NCBI GenBank assembly: GCA_021325145.1
Contig: JAJPHR010000079.1
Location: 62,001 to 126,000 of the forward strand
Origin: Verrucomicrobiota bacterium
Lineage (GTDB): Bacteria; Verrucomicrobiota; Verrucomicrobiia; Limisphaerales; Pedosphaeraceae
Reading direction: 5' to 3'
Length of the DNA: 64,000 nucleotides
Under the pieces are notes generated by a model. The model was not told the origin of the DNA. It saw only the letters and a program-made list of their open reading frames with translations, and did not search any database. Every line of letters starts with the position of its first letter. Positions within the stretch are counted from its first letter, which is position 1. Positions 1 through 8,966 of this stretch are shown here, in pieces. Position numbers and translations under genes: made by a program.

Positions 1-23
1 AATTAAACCATTCCCGGAAAACT

Positions 24-1433
24 TCAAAGTCGGCCTCGCAGCCGCGGACCGCTTCGACCGCCCCTGCCGCCGCTCAGGAATCCGTCATAGTGCCGCATCA
101 GCAGGTGCGATTCCATCTGGCGCATGGTATCCAGCAACACCCCCACCATGATCAACATGCTCGTCCCGCCAAAAAACGCCGACACTTGATAGGGGATTCT
201 CATCTCCCGGCTCATAATGATTGGAATCACTGCGATGACGGTCAAAAAGACCGCTCCAGCCAGGGTAATCCGGCTCATCGCGCGATGCAAAAACGCCGCC
301 GTTGCCTGCCCCGGCCGAACGCCGGGAATATAACCACCACCCTTTTTCAAATCGTCCGCAATTTGAAGTTCGTTGAACTGGGTTGCAGTCCAGAAATACG
401 AGAAAAAGAGAATAAAAAGGGTGTAGATCGACAAGTATAACAGAGCCCCCTCGTTCAGCATCTGCGCCCACTTGCCCAAGAACGCCAGCTTGGGCGAGGC
501 GGTGGCCATCCAGGTCAGGATTTGCTGAGGGAACATTAGAAGCGCCTGGGCAAAGATGATCGGCATTACACCCGCAAAATTCAACCGCAACGGCAGGAAC
601 TGCGTCCCGCCGGAATAGATCTTCCGGCCAACCGCTCGTTGCGCGTACTGGACCGGAATTTTTCGCTGCGCTTGCGTGACGGCGATCACCCCTCCAATCA
701 CCAGCGCCAGCAGGCCCACGAGCAGGATGGCATGGCCGAGATTGAACTGACTTTCTCCGCCCGCGGGGAAAAACATGTCCTTCAAGCCGCGTCCAGCCGC
801 TGGCAAGCGCGCCAGGATGCCCACCGTAATGATCAGGGAAATGCCGTTGCCGATCCCGCGCTCCGTAATCTGCTCACCCAGCCACATCAACAGCAGCGTT
901 GCGGTGGTTAAAATCAGCACCGTTTGGACGCGATACCACCAGAGATGATCGTGCGACATTACCAGCGAGCCATGAAACTGGCCGAATCCCGGAATTGATT
1001 GCGGGTGCTCCCAACCGAGAGTCATCAAGGTGCCCTGACCGATGCAAATCAGCACCGTGAGATACCGGCTGTATTTGATGATCTTGACGCGCCCGCCCTC
1101 CTCCCGCGCCAGTTTGCTCAACTGCGGGACCACCGCCGTCAAAAGCTGGATCACAATCGTGGCGCTGATGTAAGGCATGATGCCCAGGGCCCCAACGGCG
1201 CAATTCTCCATCGCCCCGCCGGTGAACAGGCTGTACATGCCCAGGACCGATCCTCCACTGGTCTTGCCCAACTCGTCAAAGAACTGCTGCAACGCCGCTC
1301 CGTCCAGCCCGGGAATGCGGATGTAAGCCGCCAGGCGGCATACCGCGAGCACAAGCATCGTGAACAAAATCCGCGACTTCAGCTCCGGTATCTTGAAGCA
1401 GTTGCTGAATGTGTTGGCGATGGACGAAAGCAT
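24..1433 (-). CDS. secY: Protein translocase subunit SecY
   Basis: This is the channel-forming subunit of the SecYEG translocon in the inner membrane, through which unfolded preproteins pass with SecA. The 469-residue product has the usual ten-helix pattern, and hydrophobic segments can be followed from about residue 20 to 440. The family-typical stretch GIGNGIS lies near residue 190, and a basic cytoplasmic loop reads IPVQYAQRAVGRK near residue 260. Its length is slightly above the common 430-440 residues. It begins 4 nt after rplO ends, as in the classical spc operon, so it is co-expressed with the ribosomal proteins. The C-terminal tail is Gly/Arg rich (GGRGGRSGPRLRGRL), consistent with a cytoplasmic end. 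Confidence 0.98.
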   Translation of the reverse strand: MLSSIANTFSNCFKIPELKSRILFTMLVLAVCRLAAYIRIPGLDGAALQQFFDELGKTSGGSVLGMYSLFTGGAMENCAVGALGIMPYISATIVIQLLTAVVPQLSKLAREEGGRVKIIKYSRYLTVLICIGQGTLMTLGWEHPQSIPGFGQFHGSLVMSHDHLWWYRVQTVLILTTATLLLMWLGEQITERGIGNGISLIITVGILARLPAAGRGLKDMFFPAGGESQFNLGHAILLVGLLALVIGGVIAVTQAQRKIPVQYAQRAVGRKIYSGGTQFLPLRLNFAGVMPIIFAQALLMFPQQILTWMATASPKLAFLGKWAQMLNEGALLYLSIYTLFILFFSYFWTATQFNELQIADDLKKGGGYIPGVRPGQATAAFLHRAMSRITLAGAVFLTVIAVIPIIMSREMRIPYQVSAFFGGTSMLIMVGVLLDTMRQMESHLLMRHYDGFLSGGRGGRSGPRLRGRL

Positions 1434-1437
1434 CTTA

Positions 1438-1911
1438 TTATGACTTTGCCGCTACGGGCGCTTTGGCGTTGATAACTTCGCAGGCGCCGCCCTTCGCTTC
1501 GATCTTGGCGCGGGCCGACGCGCTGAACGCATGGGCGCTCACGGTCAGCTTTTTGGTAAGCTCTCCGGAGCCGAGAATCTTGATCCGGGGCAACCGGCCA
1601 TTGGCCAAACCTGCCTCGCGGAGAACGGCCTCATCCACACGCGCGCCTTCATTGAAGCGGTTCAACGCGTCCAGGTTGACGGGGATGTACTCCACCGTGT
1701 GCCGCGCGTTATTGAACCCGCGTTTGGGAATGCGCCGAATCAACGGCATCTGGCCGCCTTCAAAACCAATGCGAATGGAGCTGCCGGAACGCGCCGTTTG
1801 CCCCTTGCCGCCGCGACCGCTGGTTTTGCCATGACCGCTGCCTTCGCCCTGGCCAAGCCGCTTGCGCCGGTGCTTGGCTCCGGGCCGGTGTTTAAGATCG
1901 TGTAATCGCAT
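1438..1911 (-). CDS. rplO: 50S ribosomal protein L15
   Basis: L15 is a late-assembly protein of the large subunit that binds 23S rRNA. The 157-residue product has the expected Gly/Lys-rich N-terminus (GAKHRRKRLGQGEGSGHGKTSGRGGKG), which threads through rRNA, followed by the GFEGGQMPLIRRIPKRGF motif that defines the family. It lies between rpsE (3 nt upstream) and secY (4 nt downstream). In most operons rpmD (L30) sits between rpsE and rplO; here there is no room for it. Confidence 0.98.
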   Translation of the reverse strand: MRLHDLKHRPGAKHRRKRLGQGEGSGHGKTSGRGGKGQTARSGSSIRIGFEGGQMPLIRRIPKRGFNNARHTVEYIPVNLDALNRFNEGARVDEAVLREAGLANGRLPRIKILGSGELTKKLTVSAHAFSASARAKIEAKGGACEVINAKAPVAAKS

Positions 1912-1914
1912 AAC

Positions 1915-2571
1915 TTAAGCTGTGATGGCGCTGCCTTCCGCCGGGCCGGTTGGCGCCGCTGGCGGTAAAACTGGTGCCGCTTTCTTCACCACCAGCCCAC
2001 GGCTGCGGTAAATATCTTCGCGCAACCTGAGCTGTTGTAAAGCCTTCAAAGTGGCCTTTACCACGTTGGCCGGGTTTTTGGACCCCAGCGACTTCGTCAG
2101 GATGTCTCTCACCCCGGCGGACTCCAAAACCGCCCGAACGGTCTTGCCCGCGATAATGCCGGTGCCCGGCGAGGCCGGACGCAACAGGACCCTGGCCCCG
2201 TCATAATGCGAAAACACCTCGTGCGGAATCGTCACGTCCTTCAACGAAACTCCCACCATGTGCCCGCGGGCCAGTTCGCCGCCCTTGCGAATGGCGTCGG
2301 CCACTTCGCCCGCCTTGCCCAAACCGATGCCCACGCGCCCGCGCTTGTCGCCCACAACGACCAGCGCGCTGAAATTGAACCGCCGTCCGCCTTTCACCAC
2401 TTTCGCGGAGCGGTTGATGAAAACGACCTTCTCGGTCAGTTCCTGCGAGCCCGATGCGTCCGTCGAGAACTCGCTCGATTCGCCCGGCGGCCGGCCCCGC
2501 CGCCCACGGCCCGGACCACGCCCGCCACGGCCTTCGCCGCCGCCGCCTTCGGTTTTGTTTAGTTCAGCCAC
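1915..2571 (-). CDS. rpsE: 30S ribosomal protein S5, with Gly/Arg-rich N-terminal extension
   Basis: S5 binds 16S rRNA near the decoding and mRNA entry region and affects translational accuracy. The double-stranded-RNA-binding-like S5 domain starts near residue 48 ([18 protein letters not shown]) and the C-terminal domain carries SPGTGIIAG. At 218 residues it is about 50 longer than the usual 165-170. The extra length comes from an N-terminal segment of about 45 residues rich in GRGG/RGRR repeats, and from an Ala/Pro-rich C-terminal tail. The extension is in frame and directly precedes the conserved domain, and no shorter start would give a cleaner protein. The function of the extension is unknown. 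Confidence 0.97.
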   Translation of the reverse strand: MAELNKTEGGGGEGRGGRGPGRGRRGRPPGESSEFSTDASGSQELTEKVVFINRSAKVVKGGRRFNFSALVVVGDKRGRVGIGLGKAGEVADAIRKGGELARGHMVGVSLKDVTIPHEVFSHYDGARVLLRPASPGTGIIAGKTVRAVLESAGVRDILTKSLGSKNPANVVKATLKALQQLRLREDIYRSRGLVVKKAAPVLPPAAPTGPAEGSAITA

Positions 2572-2601
2572 AATATCAATGAGTTGAGTTTGGTAAATTA
2601 A

Positions 2602-2967
2602 TTAAAATTGGAGCCCGGCTTCGCGGGCCGCATCGGCCAGCGCCTTCACCTTGCCATGATAACGCGCCGTGCCGCGGTCGAAGACCACCTGCTTGATCCC
2701 TTTGCTCTTGGCCGCCTCGGCCGCCAGCGTCCCGATCGCCTTTGCCGAGTTCACGTTCGCCGCCAGTTTCTCCCGGTTCGGCGTTGCCTTGCTCAGCGTC
2801 GAAGCCGCCGCAAGCGTCGCGCCGGCGGTGTCGTCGATGAATTGCACATGAATGTTCTGGTTGCTGAAGCACACGCTCATGCGCGGACGATCCTTCGTTC
2901 CCACCACCTTCTTGCGAATGCGCCAGTGGCGAAGCTGTCCCAGTCTTTGTTTCTTTTCGGTTCTCAT
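2602..2967 (-). CDS. rplR: 50S ribosomal protein L18
   Basis: L18 binds 5S rRNA and joins it to the central protuberance of the large subunit together with L5. The product is 121 residues, the normal length. It has a basic N-terminus (RTEKKQRLGQLRHWRIRKKV), the PRMSVCFSNQNIHVQFIDD segment and the C-terminal VVFDRGTARYHGKVKALADAAREAGLQF block that defines the family. It sits between rplF and rpsE in canonical spc order. Confidence 0.98.
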   Translation of the reverse strand: MRTEKKQRLGQLRHWRIRKKVVGTKDRPRMSVCFSNQNIHVQFIDDTAGATLAAASTLSKATPNREKLAANVNSAKAIGTLAAEAAKSKGIKQVVFDRGTARYHGKVKALADAAREAGLQF

Positions 2968-3011
2968 GTTATGGCGGTCACGGAATGGCCGTAACCAATA
3001 TTTTAAATCTA

Positions 3012-3572
3012 TTACTGAACGGTCTTGCCTTCCTTGCGCACGACCTTCTCGCCTTCGTAGCGCACGCCCTTGCCCTTGTACGGTTCCGGCGGATAGAAGG
3101 CGCGAATTTCCGACGCCACCTTGCCGACCAGGTGCTTGTCCGGGCCTTCAATGGTCAGTGGAGTGGTTTCGACTCCGGCCAGGCTCATCTTTTCCAGCAC
3201 AGTCACTTTGATCTGGTCGGGAATCGGATAAAGCACCGGGTGCGAGTAACCCAGGCTCAGGTTCACCGTCTTGCCCTGCACCGCCGCCTTGAAACCCACC
3301 CCCTGGATACCTAAACGTTTGACGAATCCTTCGCTCACGCCCCGAACCATATTGTTGAGCAACGCGCGGCTCAGGCCGTGCATTGCCTTCGCCTCGGCAT
3401 CGTCGCCATCGCGGCTCACCACCACTTTGTCGCCTTCGACCTTGACGCTGGTCCGCCGGTTCAGTTCCAAGTCCAGTTTGCCCTTGGGGCCTTCAACCAA
3501 TACTTTACGGCCGTTCACATTCACCTTCACCTTCGGCGGAATGAGAATCGGTTGTTTTCCAATGCGTGACAT
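3012..3572 (-). CDS. rplF: 50S ribosomal protein L6
   Basis: L6 is a large-subunit protein near the factor-binding site, built of two similar alpha/beta domains. The 186-residue product starts with MSRIGKQPI and has the second-domain rRNA-binding signature PEPYKGKGVRYEGE near the C-terminus, which is intact. Length and position (after rpsH, before rplR) are canonical. Confidence 0.98.
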   Translation of the reverse strand: MSRIGKQPILIPPKVKVNVNGRKVLVEGPKGKLDLELNRRTSVKVEGDKVVVSRDGDDAEAKAMHGLSRALLNNMVRGVSEGFVKRLGIQGVGFKAAVQGKTVNLSLGYSHPVLYPIPDQIKVTVLEKMSLAGVETTPLTIEGPDKHLVGKVASEIRAFYPPEPYKGKGVRYEGEKVVRKEGKTVQ

Positions 3573-3591
3573 AAAACGTTGCGTTTAAAAA

Positions 3592-3978
3592 TTACCAAAT
3601 GTAGCAGAGCAATTCGCCGCCCAGGTTGTTCTTGCGGGCCTGCGTCCCGGTCATGACTCCCTGCGAGGTGGAGATCACCGAAATCCCCAGGCCGCCGCGC
3701 ACACGTGGGATGTCTGTCGAACCCACATAACGGCGCAAACCGGGCGTGCTGACCCGGCGCAACCCCTCGATGACGGATTTCTTGCCATCGTACTTCAGCT
3801 TGAGCTTGATCTTCTTGGGCACCTTGCCCTCGACCTCCACGTCCGCCACATAGCCTTCCTTCTTCAGGATGTGGGCGATGCTCTCCTTCATCTTCGAGTG
3901 CGGCAATTCCACGTTCGGCAATTGCACGCGGCTCGCGTTGCGGATACGGGTCAACATGTCGGAAATTGTATCAGTCAT
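3592..3978 (-). CDS. rpsH: 30S ribosomal protein S8
   Basis: S8 is a primary 16S rRNA-binding protein and, in enterobacteria, the translational repressor of the spc operon. The 128-residue product begins MTDTISDMLTRIRNA and ends with the conserved GVMTGTQARKNNLGGELLCYIW segment, in which the STSQGVMT motif is clear. Only 4 nt separate it from the end of rpsN, so the pair is probably translationally coupled. Confidence 0.98.
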   Translation of the reverse strand: MTDTISDMLTRIRNASRVQLPNVELPHSKMKESIAHILKKEGYVADVEVEGKVPKKIKLKLKYDGKKSVIEGLRRVSTPGLRRYVGSTDIPRVRGGLGISVISTSQGVMTGTQARKNNLGGELLCYIW

Positions 3979-3982
3979 AGGC

Positions 3983-4252
3983 TTACCAGCTCGCTTTGGT
4001 CACACCGGGAATCAGGCCGTTGAGGGCCGCCTCGCGGAAAGTCATGCGCGAGCAGCCGAACTTGCGCAAATAACCCCGGCGTCGTCCACTCATCGCGCAA
4101 CGGTTCACCACCCGGGTCGGGCTGGCGTTGCGCGGCAGCTTCGCCAGGCCGGCGTAGTCGCCCTTGGCTTTCAATTCCGCCCGGAGCGCGGCATATTTCT
4201 TCACCGTCTCCTGCTTCTTCTTATTCCGCTCTTTCCATGCTTTCTTGGCCAT
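3983..4252 (-). CDS. rpsN: 30S ribosomal protein S14, zinc-free form
   Basis: S14 is a small-subunit head protein. I place the start at [12 protein letters not shown] (89 residues); an upstream in-frame ATG would overlap rplE and add seven residues not seen in the family. The conserved C-terminal part [27 protein letters not shown] is present. There is no paired CxxC...CxxC zinc ribbon, so this is the long C-minus form, which does not depend on zinc. It lies between rplE and rpsH as usual. Confidence 0.97.
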   Translation of the reverse strand: MAKKAWKERNKKKQETVKKYAALRAELKAKGDYAGLAKLPRNASPTRVVNRCAMSGRRRGYLRKFGCSRMTFREAALNGLIPGVTKASW

Positions 4253-4256
4253 AAAA

Positions 4257-4802
4257 TTATCTTCCTTCGGCAAACGGCATGCCCATTAGTTTCAACAGGT
4301 CCAACGCTTCCGCGTCCGTCGGCGCGCTCGTCACAATCGTGATGTCCATGCCCTGCTGCCGCTTGATCTTGTCCAGTTCAATCTCCGGGAAAATCGTCTG
4401 GTCACCGATGCCCAGCGAATAATTCCCGCGCCCATCAAAAGACCGCGTCGAAATCCCGCGAAAATCGCGGATGCGCGGCAGCGCCGCCGCGACCAGCCGG
4501 TCAAAAAACTCATACATCGCGTCCCGCCGCAAGGTCACCCGGCAGCCGATGGGCTGGTTTTCACGCAGCTTGAAATTCGCGATGCTCTTGCGTGACTTGC
4601 TGATGACCGGTTTGCGCCCGGTGATCATCGCCAGGTCCTTCGCGGCGTCATCCACCGCGCCCTTTTCGAGCGACGCGCTCACGCCCATGTTCACGACGAT
4701 CTTCTCCATGCGCGGCACCTGGTGAAGGTTCTTGTACTTCCGCTTTTCCTGCAAAGCGGGCCGCACTTCATTCACAAATTTTTCGTAGAGTCTGGCTTTC
4801 AT
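4257..4802 (-). CDS. rplE: 50S ribosomal protein L5
   Basis: L5 binds 5S rRNA and contacts the P-site tRNA from the central protuberance. The 181-residue product has the N-terminal [16 protein letters not shown] motif, the [25 protein letters not shown] segment and the C-terminal [26 protein letters not shown] block. Length and order (after rplX, before rpsN) are standard. Confidence 0.98.
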   Translation of the reverse strand: MKARLYEKFVNEVRPALQEKRKYKNLHQVPRMEKIVVNMGVSASLEKGAVDDAAKDLAMITGRKPVISKSRKSIANFKLRENQPIGCRVTLRRDAMYEFFDRLVAAALPRIRDFRGISTRSFDGRGNYSLGIGDQTIFPEIELDKIKRQQGMDITIVTSAPTDAEALDLLKLMGMPFAEGR

Positions 4803-4851
4803 TTCGCTTTTTTCCGGATTTTGCCGGAGCGTTTAATTTATTGTCGGTTCG

Positions 4852-5130
4852 TTAAGCGTTTGCCGGTTCGGGATTCCGTTTCGCCGCGCGCGCGTCAAAT
4901 TGGTCCGCCGCCATCACATTCGAGATGTGGATGGTTCCCTCGCGCTCGATGATCGAGCCCTGCGGAGTCTGCTGGCTCTTGCGCATGTGCTTCTTGATCA
5001 TCCGCACGCCTTCCACAATCACGCGCTCTTTCTTGGCTTCGACCGCGATCACCTTCCCGCGCTTGCCTTTCTCCGCGCCGGAGATGACCACCACTTCGTC
5101 GCCTTTCTTGACGTGAAATCTCTTCTTCAT
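4852..5130 (-). CDS. rplX: 50S ribosomal protein L24
   Basis: L24 starts assembly of the large subunit and lies at the exit-tunnel mouth. The start is set at [18 protein letters not shown], giving 92 residues. An upstream in-frame ATG adds eleven residues that overlap rplN and do not match the family. The KOW motif ([23 protein letters not shown]) occupies residues 7-30. The N-terminal [16 protein letters not shown] block follows in the second half. It is placed between rplN and rplE. Confidence 0.97.
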   Translation of the reverse strand: MKKRFHVKKGDEVVVISGAEKGKRGKVIAVEAKKERVIVEGVRMIKKHMRKSQQTPQGSIIEREGTIHISNVMAADQFDARAAKRNPEPANA

Positions 5131-5134
5131 AAAC

Positions 5135-5500
5135 TCAAATGACTTCCGGCGCCAGCGACACAATCTTCATGAACTTCTTGTCCCGCAACTCGCGGGCGAC
5201 CGGCCCGAAAATTCGCGTGCCGCGCGGATTATGTTCCTTGTCGATGATCACGATGGCGTTGCTGTCGAACCGCAAATACGAACCATCCGAACGCCGGATC
5301 GGCTGCCGGGTCCGCACGATCACCGCGTCCACCACGTCGCCCTTCTTCACCGTGCCGTCCGGGGCGGCTTCCTTGATGTGCGCCTTGATGACGTCGCCGA
5401 TCAACGCATAACGCTTGTTGCGGCCGATGACCCCGATGGCGGCGGCGCGTTTGGCGCCGCTGTTGTCGGCCACATCCAAAATGGAACGTACCTGTAACAT
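5135..5500 (-). CDS. rplN: 50S ribosomal protein L14
   Basis: L14 is a highly conserved large-subunit protein at the intersubunit face, contacting 16S helix 14. The 121-residue product begins [18 protein letters not shown] and carries the family signature around [28 protein letters not shown], with the C-terminal [13 protein letters not shown] motif. The length is exactly typical. It lies between rpsQ and rplX. Confidence 0.98.
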   Translation of the reverse strand: MLQVRSILDVADNSGAKRAAAIGVIGRNKRYALIGDVIKAHIKEAAPDGTVKKGDVVDAVIVRTRQPIRRSDGSYLRFDSNAIVIIDKEHNPRGTRIFGPVARELRDKKFMKIVSLAPEVI

Positions 5501-5515
5501 AAAATATCCGTTCGG

Positions 5516-5827
5516 CTAGACTGCCACCCTTCCGGGTTCCGTGTTCCGCTCCACGACTTCCACCAGTCGCCAGTTCTTGGTCTTCGAGAGCGGGCGCGTT
5601 TCCTGGATGCGCACGCGGTCGCCCAGCTTCGCTTCGCTCTTCTCGTCGTGCGCGTAGAACTTGCTGTAGCCCGTCACCACCTTCTTGTACCGGGGATGCG
5701 GGAACCGCCGCTCGACCCGGACAATGATGGTTTTGGTCATCTTGTTGGAGATGACTTCGCCGATGCGTTCCTTGCGCCGGCCGCGGTCATCGCTCACGTT
5801 GCTGGTTGTCGTTTCAGTTTCAGCCAT
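5516..5827 (-). CDS. rpsQ: 30S ribosomal protein S17
   Basis: S17 is an OB-fold primary binder of the 16S rRNA 5' domain. The core runs from about residue 20 (RKERIGEVISNKMTKTIIVRVERRFPHPRYKKVV) through DRVRIQETRPLSKTKNWRLVEVVE. At 103 residues it has a short acidic/Thr-rich N-terminal extension (AETETTTSNVSDD) compared with the usual 80-87. It lies between rpmC and rplN. Confidence 0.98.
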   Translation of the reverse strand: MAETETTTSNVSDDRGRRKERIGEVISNKMTKTIIVRVERRFPHPRYKKVVTGYSKFYAHDEKSEAKLGDRVRIQETRPLSKTKNWRLVEVVERNTEPGRVAV

Positions 5828-5839
5828 ACCAAATCAAAA

Positions 5840-6043
5840 TTATGCCGCTTTCTTCCGCAGTTGTGAAATCCGGGTCTCAACCCGCGCCACGTCCTTGCGC
5901 AACGTCCGCAAACGCGCCGGCTTCTCAAGCTGGCTGCTCGCCTGCTGCAAGCGCAGGTTGAATATTTCCTGCCGCAACTCGCGGCTCAACGCCGACAGCT
6001 CGAACAGCGTCGCGTCTTTTATTTTCGAATCGGACATCTTCAT
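5840..6043 (-). CDS. rpmC: 50S ribosomal protein L29
   Basis: L29 is a small coiled protein near the exit tunnel and part of the docking site for trigger factor and SRP. The reading frame is open well into rplP, but homology starts only at MKMSDSKIKDATLFEL, giving 67 residues (65 from the second Met). The family pattern ELRQEIFNLRLQQASSQLEKPARLRTLRKDVARVETRI is complete. This start leaves 8 nt after the rplP stop. Confidence 0.96.
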   Translation of the reverse strand: MKMSDSKIKDATLFELSALSRELRQEIFNLRLQQASSQLEKPARLRTLRKDVARVETRISQLRKKAA

Positions 6044-6051
6044 AAATTGCC

Positions 6052-6471
6052 TTACCCGAGCTTGTGCCGGGAAATAAACTTGGTCTTGATCGGCAGCTTC
6101 GTCGCCGCCAGGCGCAGGGACTCGCGCGCCACGGCTTCGGTCACGCCATCGACCTCGATCAGCACGTTGGCCGGGCGGATCACCGCCACCCACGACTCCA
6201 GCGGTCCTTTGCCCTTGCCCATTCGGGTTTCCAGCGGCTTTTTGGTAAAGGACTTGTCCGGAAAAATCCGAATCCAGACCTTGCCGCGCCGCTTCATGAA
6301 ACGGGTGACCGCCACGCGGGCGGCTTCGATCTGCTTGGTGTCCAGCCAGCACCGTTCCAGGGACTGTAATCCGTACTCGCCGAACGCCACGCTCATTCCG
6401 CGCGAGGCCATCCCCGAACGGCTGCCGCGGTGCATCTTGCGGTACTTCACTCTTGCCGGCATCATTGGCAT
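6052..6471 (-). CDS. rplP: 50S ribosomal protein L16
   Basis: L16 lies at the A-site side of the peptidyl-transferase region and organises 23S rRNA. The 139-residue product starts [25 protein letters not shown] and contains [33 protein letters not shown] and the [11 protein letters not shown] motif, all conserved in the family. It lies between rpsC and rpmC in normal S10-operon order. Confidence 0.98.
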   Translation of the reverse strand: MPMMPARVKYRKMHRGSRSGMASRGMSVAFGEYGLQSLERCWLDTKQIEAARVAVTRFMKRRGKVWIRIFPDKSFTKKPLETRMGKGKGPLESWVAVIRPANVLIEVDGVTEAVARESLRLAATKLPIKTKFISRHKLG

Positions 6472-6492
6472 AACAAAATCCTTCCAGTCAAA

Positions 6493-7167
6493 TTAAGCGC
6501 CCGCGCTGGCGGGGCTGACGGCGGGGGCGGGCGCCTTGTCCATTTTGGTTTCACCCTTGCAAATCCAGCATTTCACTCCCAGCTTGCCATAAACCGTCTT
6601 GGCCTCGGCAAAGCCGTAGTCAATGTCCGCCCGGAGCGTGTGCAACGGCACCCGGCCCCAGTGATACTGCTCGACGCGCGCCAGTTCCGCTCCGCCCAGG
6701 CGGCCCGCGCAACGCAGCTTGATCCCTTCCGCGCCAAAATCCTTCGTCGTCTGCAAGGCCTTCTTCATCGCGCGCCGGAACGACACACGCCGTTCCAATT
6801 GCAGCGCGATATTCTCCGCCACCAGCTGGGCATCCAGTTCCGGAGTCTTGATCTCCAGGATGTCCACGTAAATTTCCTTGCCGGTCATCTTGCTCAATTC
6901 TTCCTTGAGCTTGTCAATTTCCGCGCCTTTGCGGCCAATGACCACGCCAGGCCGCGCAGTCAGGATGGTAATGCGGCAGCGGCTGGCTGCCCGCTCGATC
7001 AAAATCTTGGGCACCGACGCGGACTCGAGCTTTTTCTTGAGCAGGTCGCGAATCTCGCGGTCTTCGGTCAGCAATTTGCCGAATTCCTTCTTGCCGGCAT
7101 ACCACTTCGAGCGCCAGTCCTTCGTGACGGCCACGCGAAATCCAATTGGATTAGTCTTTTGACCCAT
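6493..7167 (-). CDS. rpsC: 30S ribosomal protein S3
   Basis: S3 forms part of the mRNA entry tunnel and its helicase site. The open frame extends upstream into rplV, but the protein clearly begins at [18 protein letters not shown], giving 224 residues. The KH domain ([26 protein letters not shown]) lies near residues 60-90 and the C-terminal S3 domain carries [36 protein letters not shown] short Ala/Pro-rich tail follows. Position between rplV and rplP is standard. Confidence 0.97.
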   Translation of the reverse strand: MGQKTNPIGFRVAVTKDWRSKWYAGKKEFGKLLTEDREIRDLLKKKLESASVPKILIERAASRCRITILTARPGVVIGRKGAEIDKLKEELSKMTGKEIYVDILEIKTPELDAQLVAENIALQLERRVSFRRAMKKALQTTKDFGAEGIKLRCAGRLGGAELARVEQYHWGRVPLHTLRADIDYGFAEAKTVYGKLGVKCWICKGETKMDKAPAPAVSPASAGA

Positions 7168-7172
7168 AACAA

Positions 7173-7526
7173 TTAATCGTCTGATAAAACTATTTTGATG
7201 TGGCAGGTCCGTTTCAGGATCGGCCCCGCAGAACCACGCGCCTTGGGCGTGAACCGCTTGAGCGTCGTGGCCGTGCCCGCCACCGCTGACTTGACCCACA
7301 GATTGTCGGTGTTCATGCCCTTGTACTCGTCCTTGTGCAACTTGAGGTCTTCGGCATTCGCCATGGCTGATTTCAGCGTCTTGGCGACGTGCCGGGCCGA
7401 TTTTCTCGGCACGACGGCCAGGACCGCCACCGCCTGCGCGGTCGGCAGGCCCTGAATCTGGCGAACCACTTCGCGCATCTTCTGCGCGGACATGTTCACA
7501 TTGCGAGTGATGGCTTGGACTTCCAT
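7173..7526 (-). CDS. rplV: 50S ribosomal protein L22
   Basis: L22 lines the peptide exit tunnel with its long beta-hairpin. I set the start at [26 protein letters not shown] (117 residues); the frame stays open upstream, but that part is the rpsS region in another frame. The hairpin region [25 protein letters not shown] is intact, without deletions of the kind seen in macrolide resistance. It lies 4 nt downstream of rpsS. Confidence 0.97.
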   Translation of the reverse strand: MEVQAITRNVNMSAQKMREVVRQIQGLPTAQAVAVLAVVPRKSARHVAKTLKSAMANAEDLKLHKDEYKGMNTDNLWVKSAVAGTATTLKRFTPKARGSAGPILKRTCHIKIVLSDD

Positions 7527-7530
7527 AAAA

Positions 7531-7812
7531 CTATTTCGCTTCGGCCTTGGCGGTGTGGGCGCCGTGCTTCTTGAACGTGCGCGTGAGCGAAAACTCGCCC
7601 AACCGGTGGCCCACCATGTTTTCGGTGACGAACACCGGGTTGAACACCTTGCCGTTGTGCACGTTGAACGTGTGCCCGACAAATTCCGGCGTGATCATCG
7701 AACGGCGTGACCACGTCTTGATCGGCTTCTTCGAGCCGGTCGCGTTCAGCTTCGTTATCTTTTCCAGCAAGTGGGTCTCGACAAACGGACCCTTCTTAAT
7801 TGAACGTCCCAT
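7531..7812 (-). CDS. rpsS: 30S ribosomal protein S19
   Basis: S19 is a small-subunit head protein forming a complex with S13 and contacting tRNAs. The 93-residue product starts [19 protein letters not shown] and has the family core [53 protein letters not shown]. Length is typical. It lies between rplB and rplV. Confidence 0.98.
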   Translation of the reverse strand: MGRSIKKGPFVETHLLEKITKLNATGSKKPIKTWSRRSMITPEFVGHTFNVHNGKVFNPVFVTENMVGHRLGEFSLTRTFKKHGAHTAKAEAK

Positions 7813-7818
7813 AAATCG

Positions 7819-8664
7819 TTATTTGTGTTTCATTGGCCGGCCATCGCGCCGGACCAGGATAAAGCGGTTCGACAGCTTGCGCTTGTTGCGCGTTTTCTTG
7901 CCCTTCGTGATGACACCCCAGGGGGTCACCGGATGTCCGCCGCCGGAAGTCTTGCCGGCGCCGCCACCCATCGGATGGTCCACCGGGTTCTTTGCCACCG
8001 CGCGGCTCAGCGGGCGAATGCCGCGATGACGACTGCGGCCCGCTTTGCCCAGAACCACGTTCTCGTGCTCCGTGTTGCCCACCTGCCCGATGGTGGCGTG
8101 GCAGTTCTCGTTGATCCGGCGGATTTCACCTGAAGGCAGCCGGATTTGCGCATAACCTTCGTCCCGCGACATGAGCGTCGCCGCTCCACCGGCCGTCCGC
8201 ACCATCTTGCCGCCCTGGCCAGGAAAAATCTCGAGGTTATGGATGGGCAATCCCACCGGAACCAAACGCAAAGGAATATTGTTCCCGGTTTCCGGCGGCG
8301 CGGTCGCGCCACTCATTACCTTGGCGCCCACTTGCAGACCAACGGGAGCGATAATATACCGCTTTTCGCCGTCCTTGTATTGAAGCAACGCCAGACGGGC
8401 TGTGCGGCGCGGATCGTATTCGATGGCCGCCACCGTCGCTTCGACGCCGTGCTTGTTCCGCTTGAAATCCACATTGCGAATCTTCTGCTTGTTGCCCCGG
8501 CCAATGCCACGGCTGGTGATGCGCCCATAGGAATTGCGCCCGCCCGTTTTCTTGCGGGTGAACACCAGGCTCTTCTCCGGCTTGGTCTTGGTGATATCGG
8601 CGTACGACGCGATCGTGATGTATCGCGTGGACGGCGTCAGTGGTCGATAAACTTTTACGGGCAT
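7819..8664 (-). CDS. rplB: 50S ribosomal protein L2
   Basis: L2 is needed for subunit association and peptidyl-transferase centre assembly. The product is 281 residues against the usual 273-276. The GRNSYGRITSRGIGRGNKQKIRNVDFKR region, the SH3-like core with EYDPRRTARLALLQYKDGEKRYIIAP, and the C-terminal segment NPVDHPMGGGAGKTSGGGHPVTPWG are all intact. That last stretch contains the conserved histidine in GGGxGxxxGGGHP-type context. It lies between rplW and rpsS. Confidence 0.98.
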   Translation of the reverse strand: MPVKVYRPLTPSTRYITIASYADITKTKPEKSLVFTRKKTGGRNSYGRITSRGIGRGNKQKIRNVDFKRNKHGVEATVAAIEYDPRRTARLALLQYKDGEKRYIIAPVGLQVGAKVMSGATAPPETGNNIPLRLVPVGLPIHNLEIFPGQGGKMVRTAGGAATLMSRDEGYAQIRLPSGEIRRINENCHATIGQVGNTEHENVVLGKAGRSRHRGIRPLSRAVAKNPVDHPMGGGAGKTSGGGHPVTPWGVITKGKKTRNKRKLSNRFILVRRDGRPMKHK

Positions 8665-8677
8665 AACATCAAATCGT

Positions 8678-8959
8678 TTAGGTCAGTGTGATCTTGTCGC
8701 CCTTCTTGAGGGTAACGATGGCCTTTTTCCAGTTCGAGGTCACGCCCGCCTGGCTGGTGCGCTGCCGGCGCGGCTTGCCGCGCACGTTCAACGTGTTGAC
8801 GCGGACGACCTTGACCTTGAACAACTCCTGCACGGCCTGGCGGATCTGGACCTTGTTCGCGCGGGGATCGGCCACCACGGTGTATTGGTTGAGCTTCTCG
8901 CCCTGGCGCGTTCCCTTTTCGGTCAGGCGCACGGTTTTAACTATTTCAAAGGAGTTCAT
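8678..8959 (-). CDS. rplW: 50S ribosomal protein L23
   Basis: L23 sits at the exit-tunnel rim and docks trigger factor and SRP. The 93-residue product has VVADPRANKVQIRQAVQELFKVKVVRVNTLNVRGKPRR, the standard family core, and ends with a basic strand. Length is typical. It lies between rplD and rplB. Confidence 0.98.
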   Translation of the reverse strand: MNSFEIVKTVRLTEKGTRQGEKLNQYTVVADPRANKVQIRQAVQELFKVKVVRVNTLNVRGKPRRQRTSQAGVTSNWKKAIVTLKKGDKITLT

Positions 8960-8966
8960 GGCAAAA

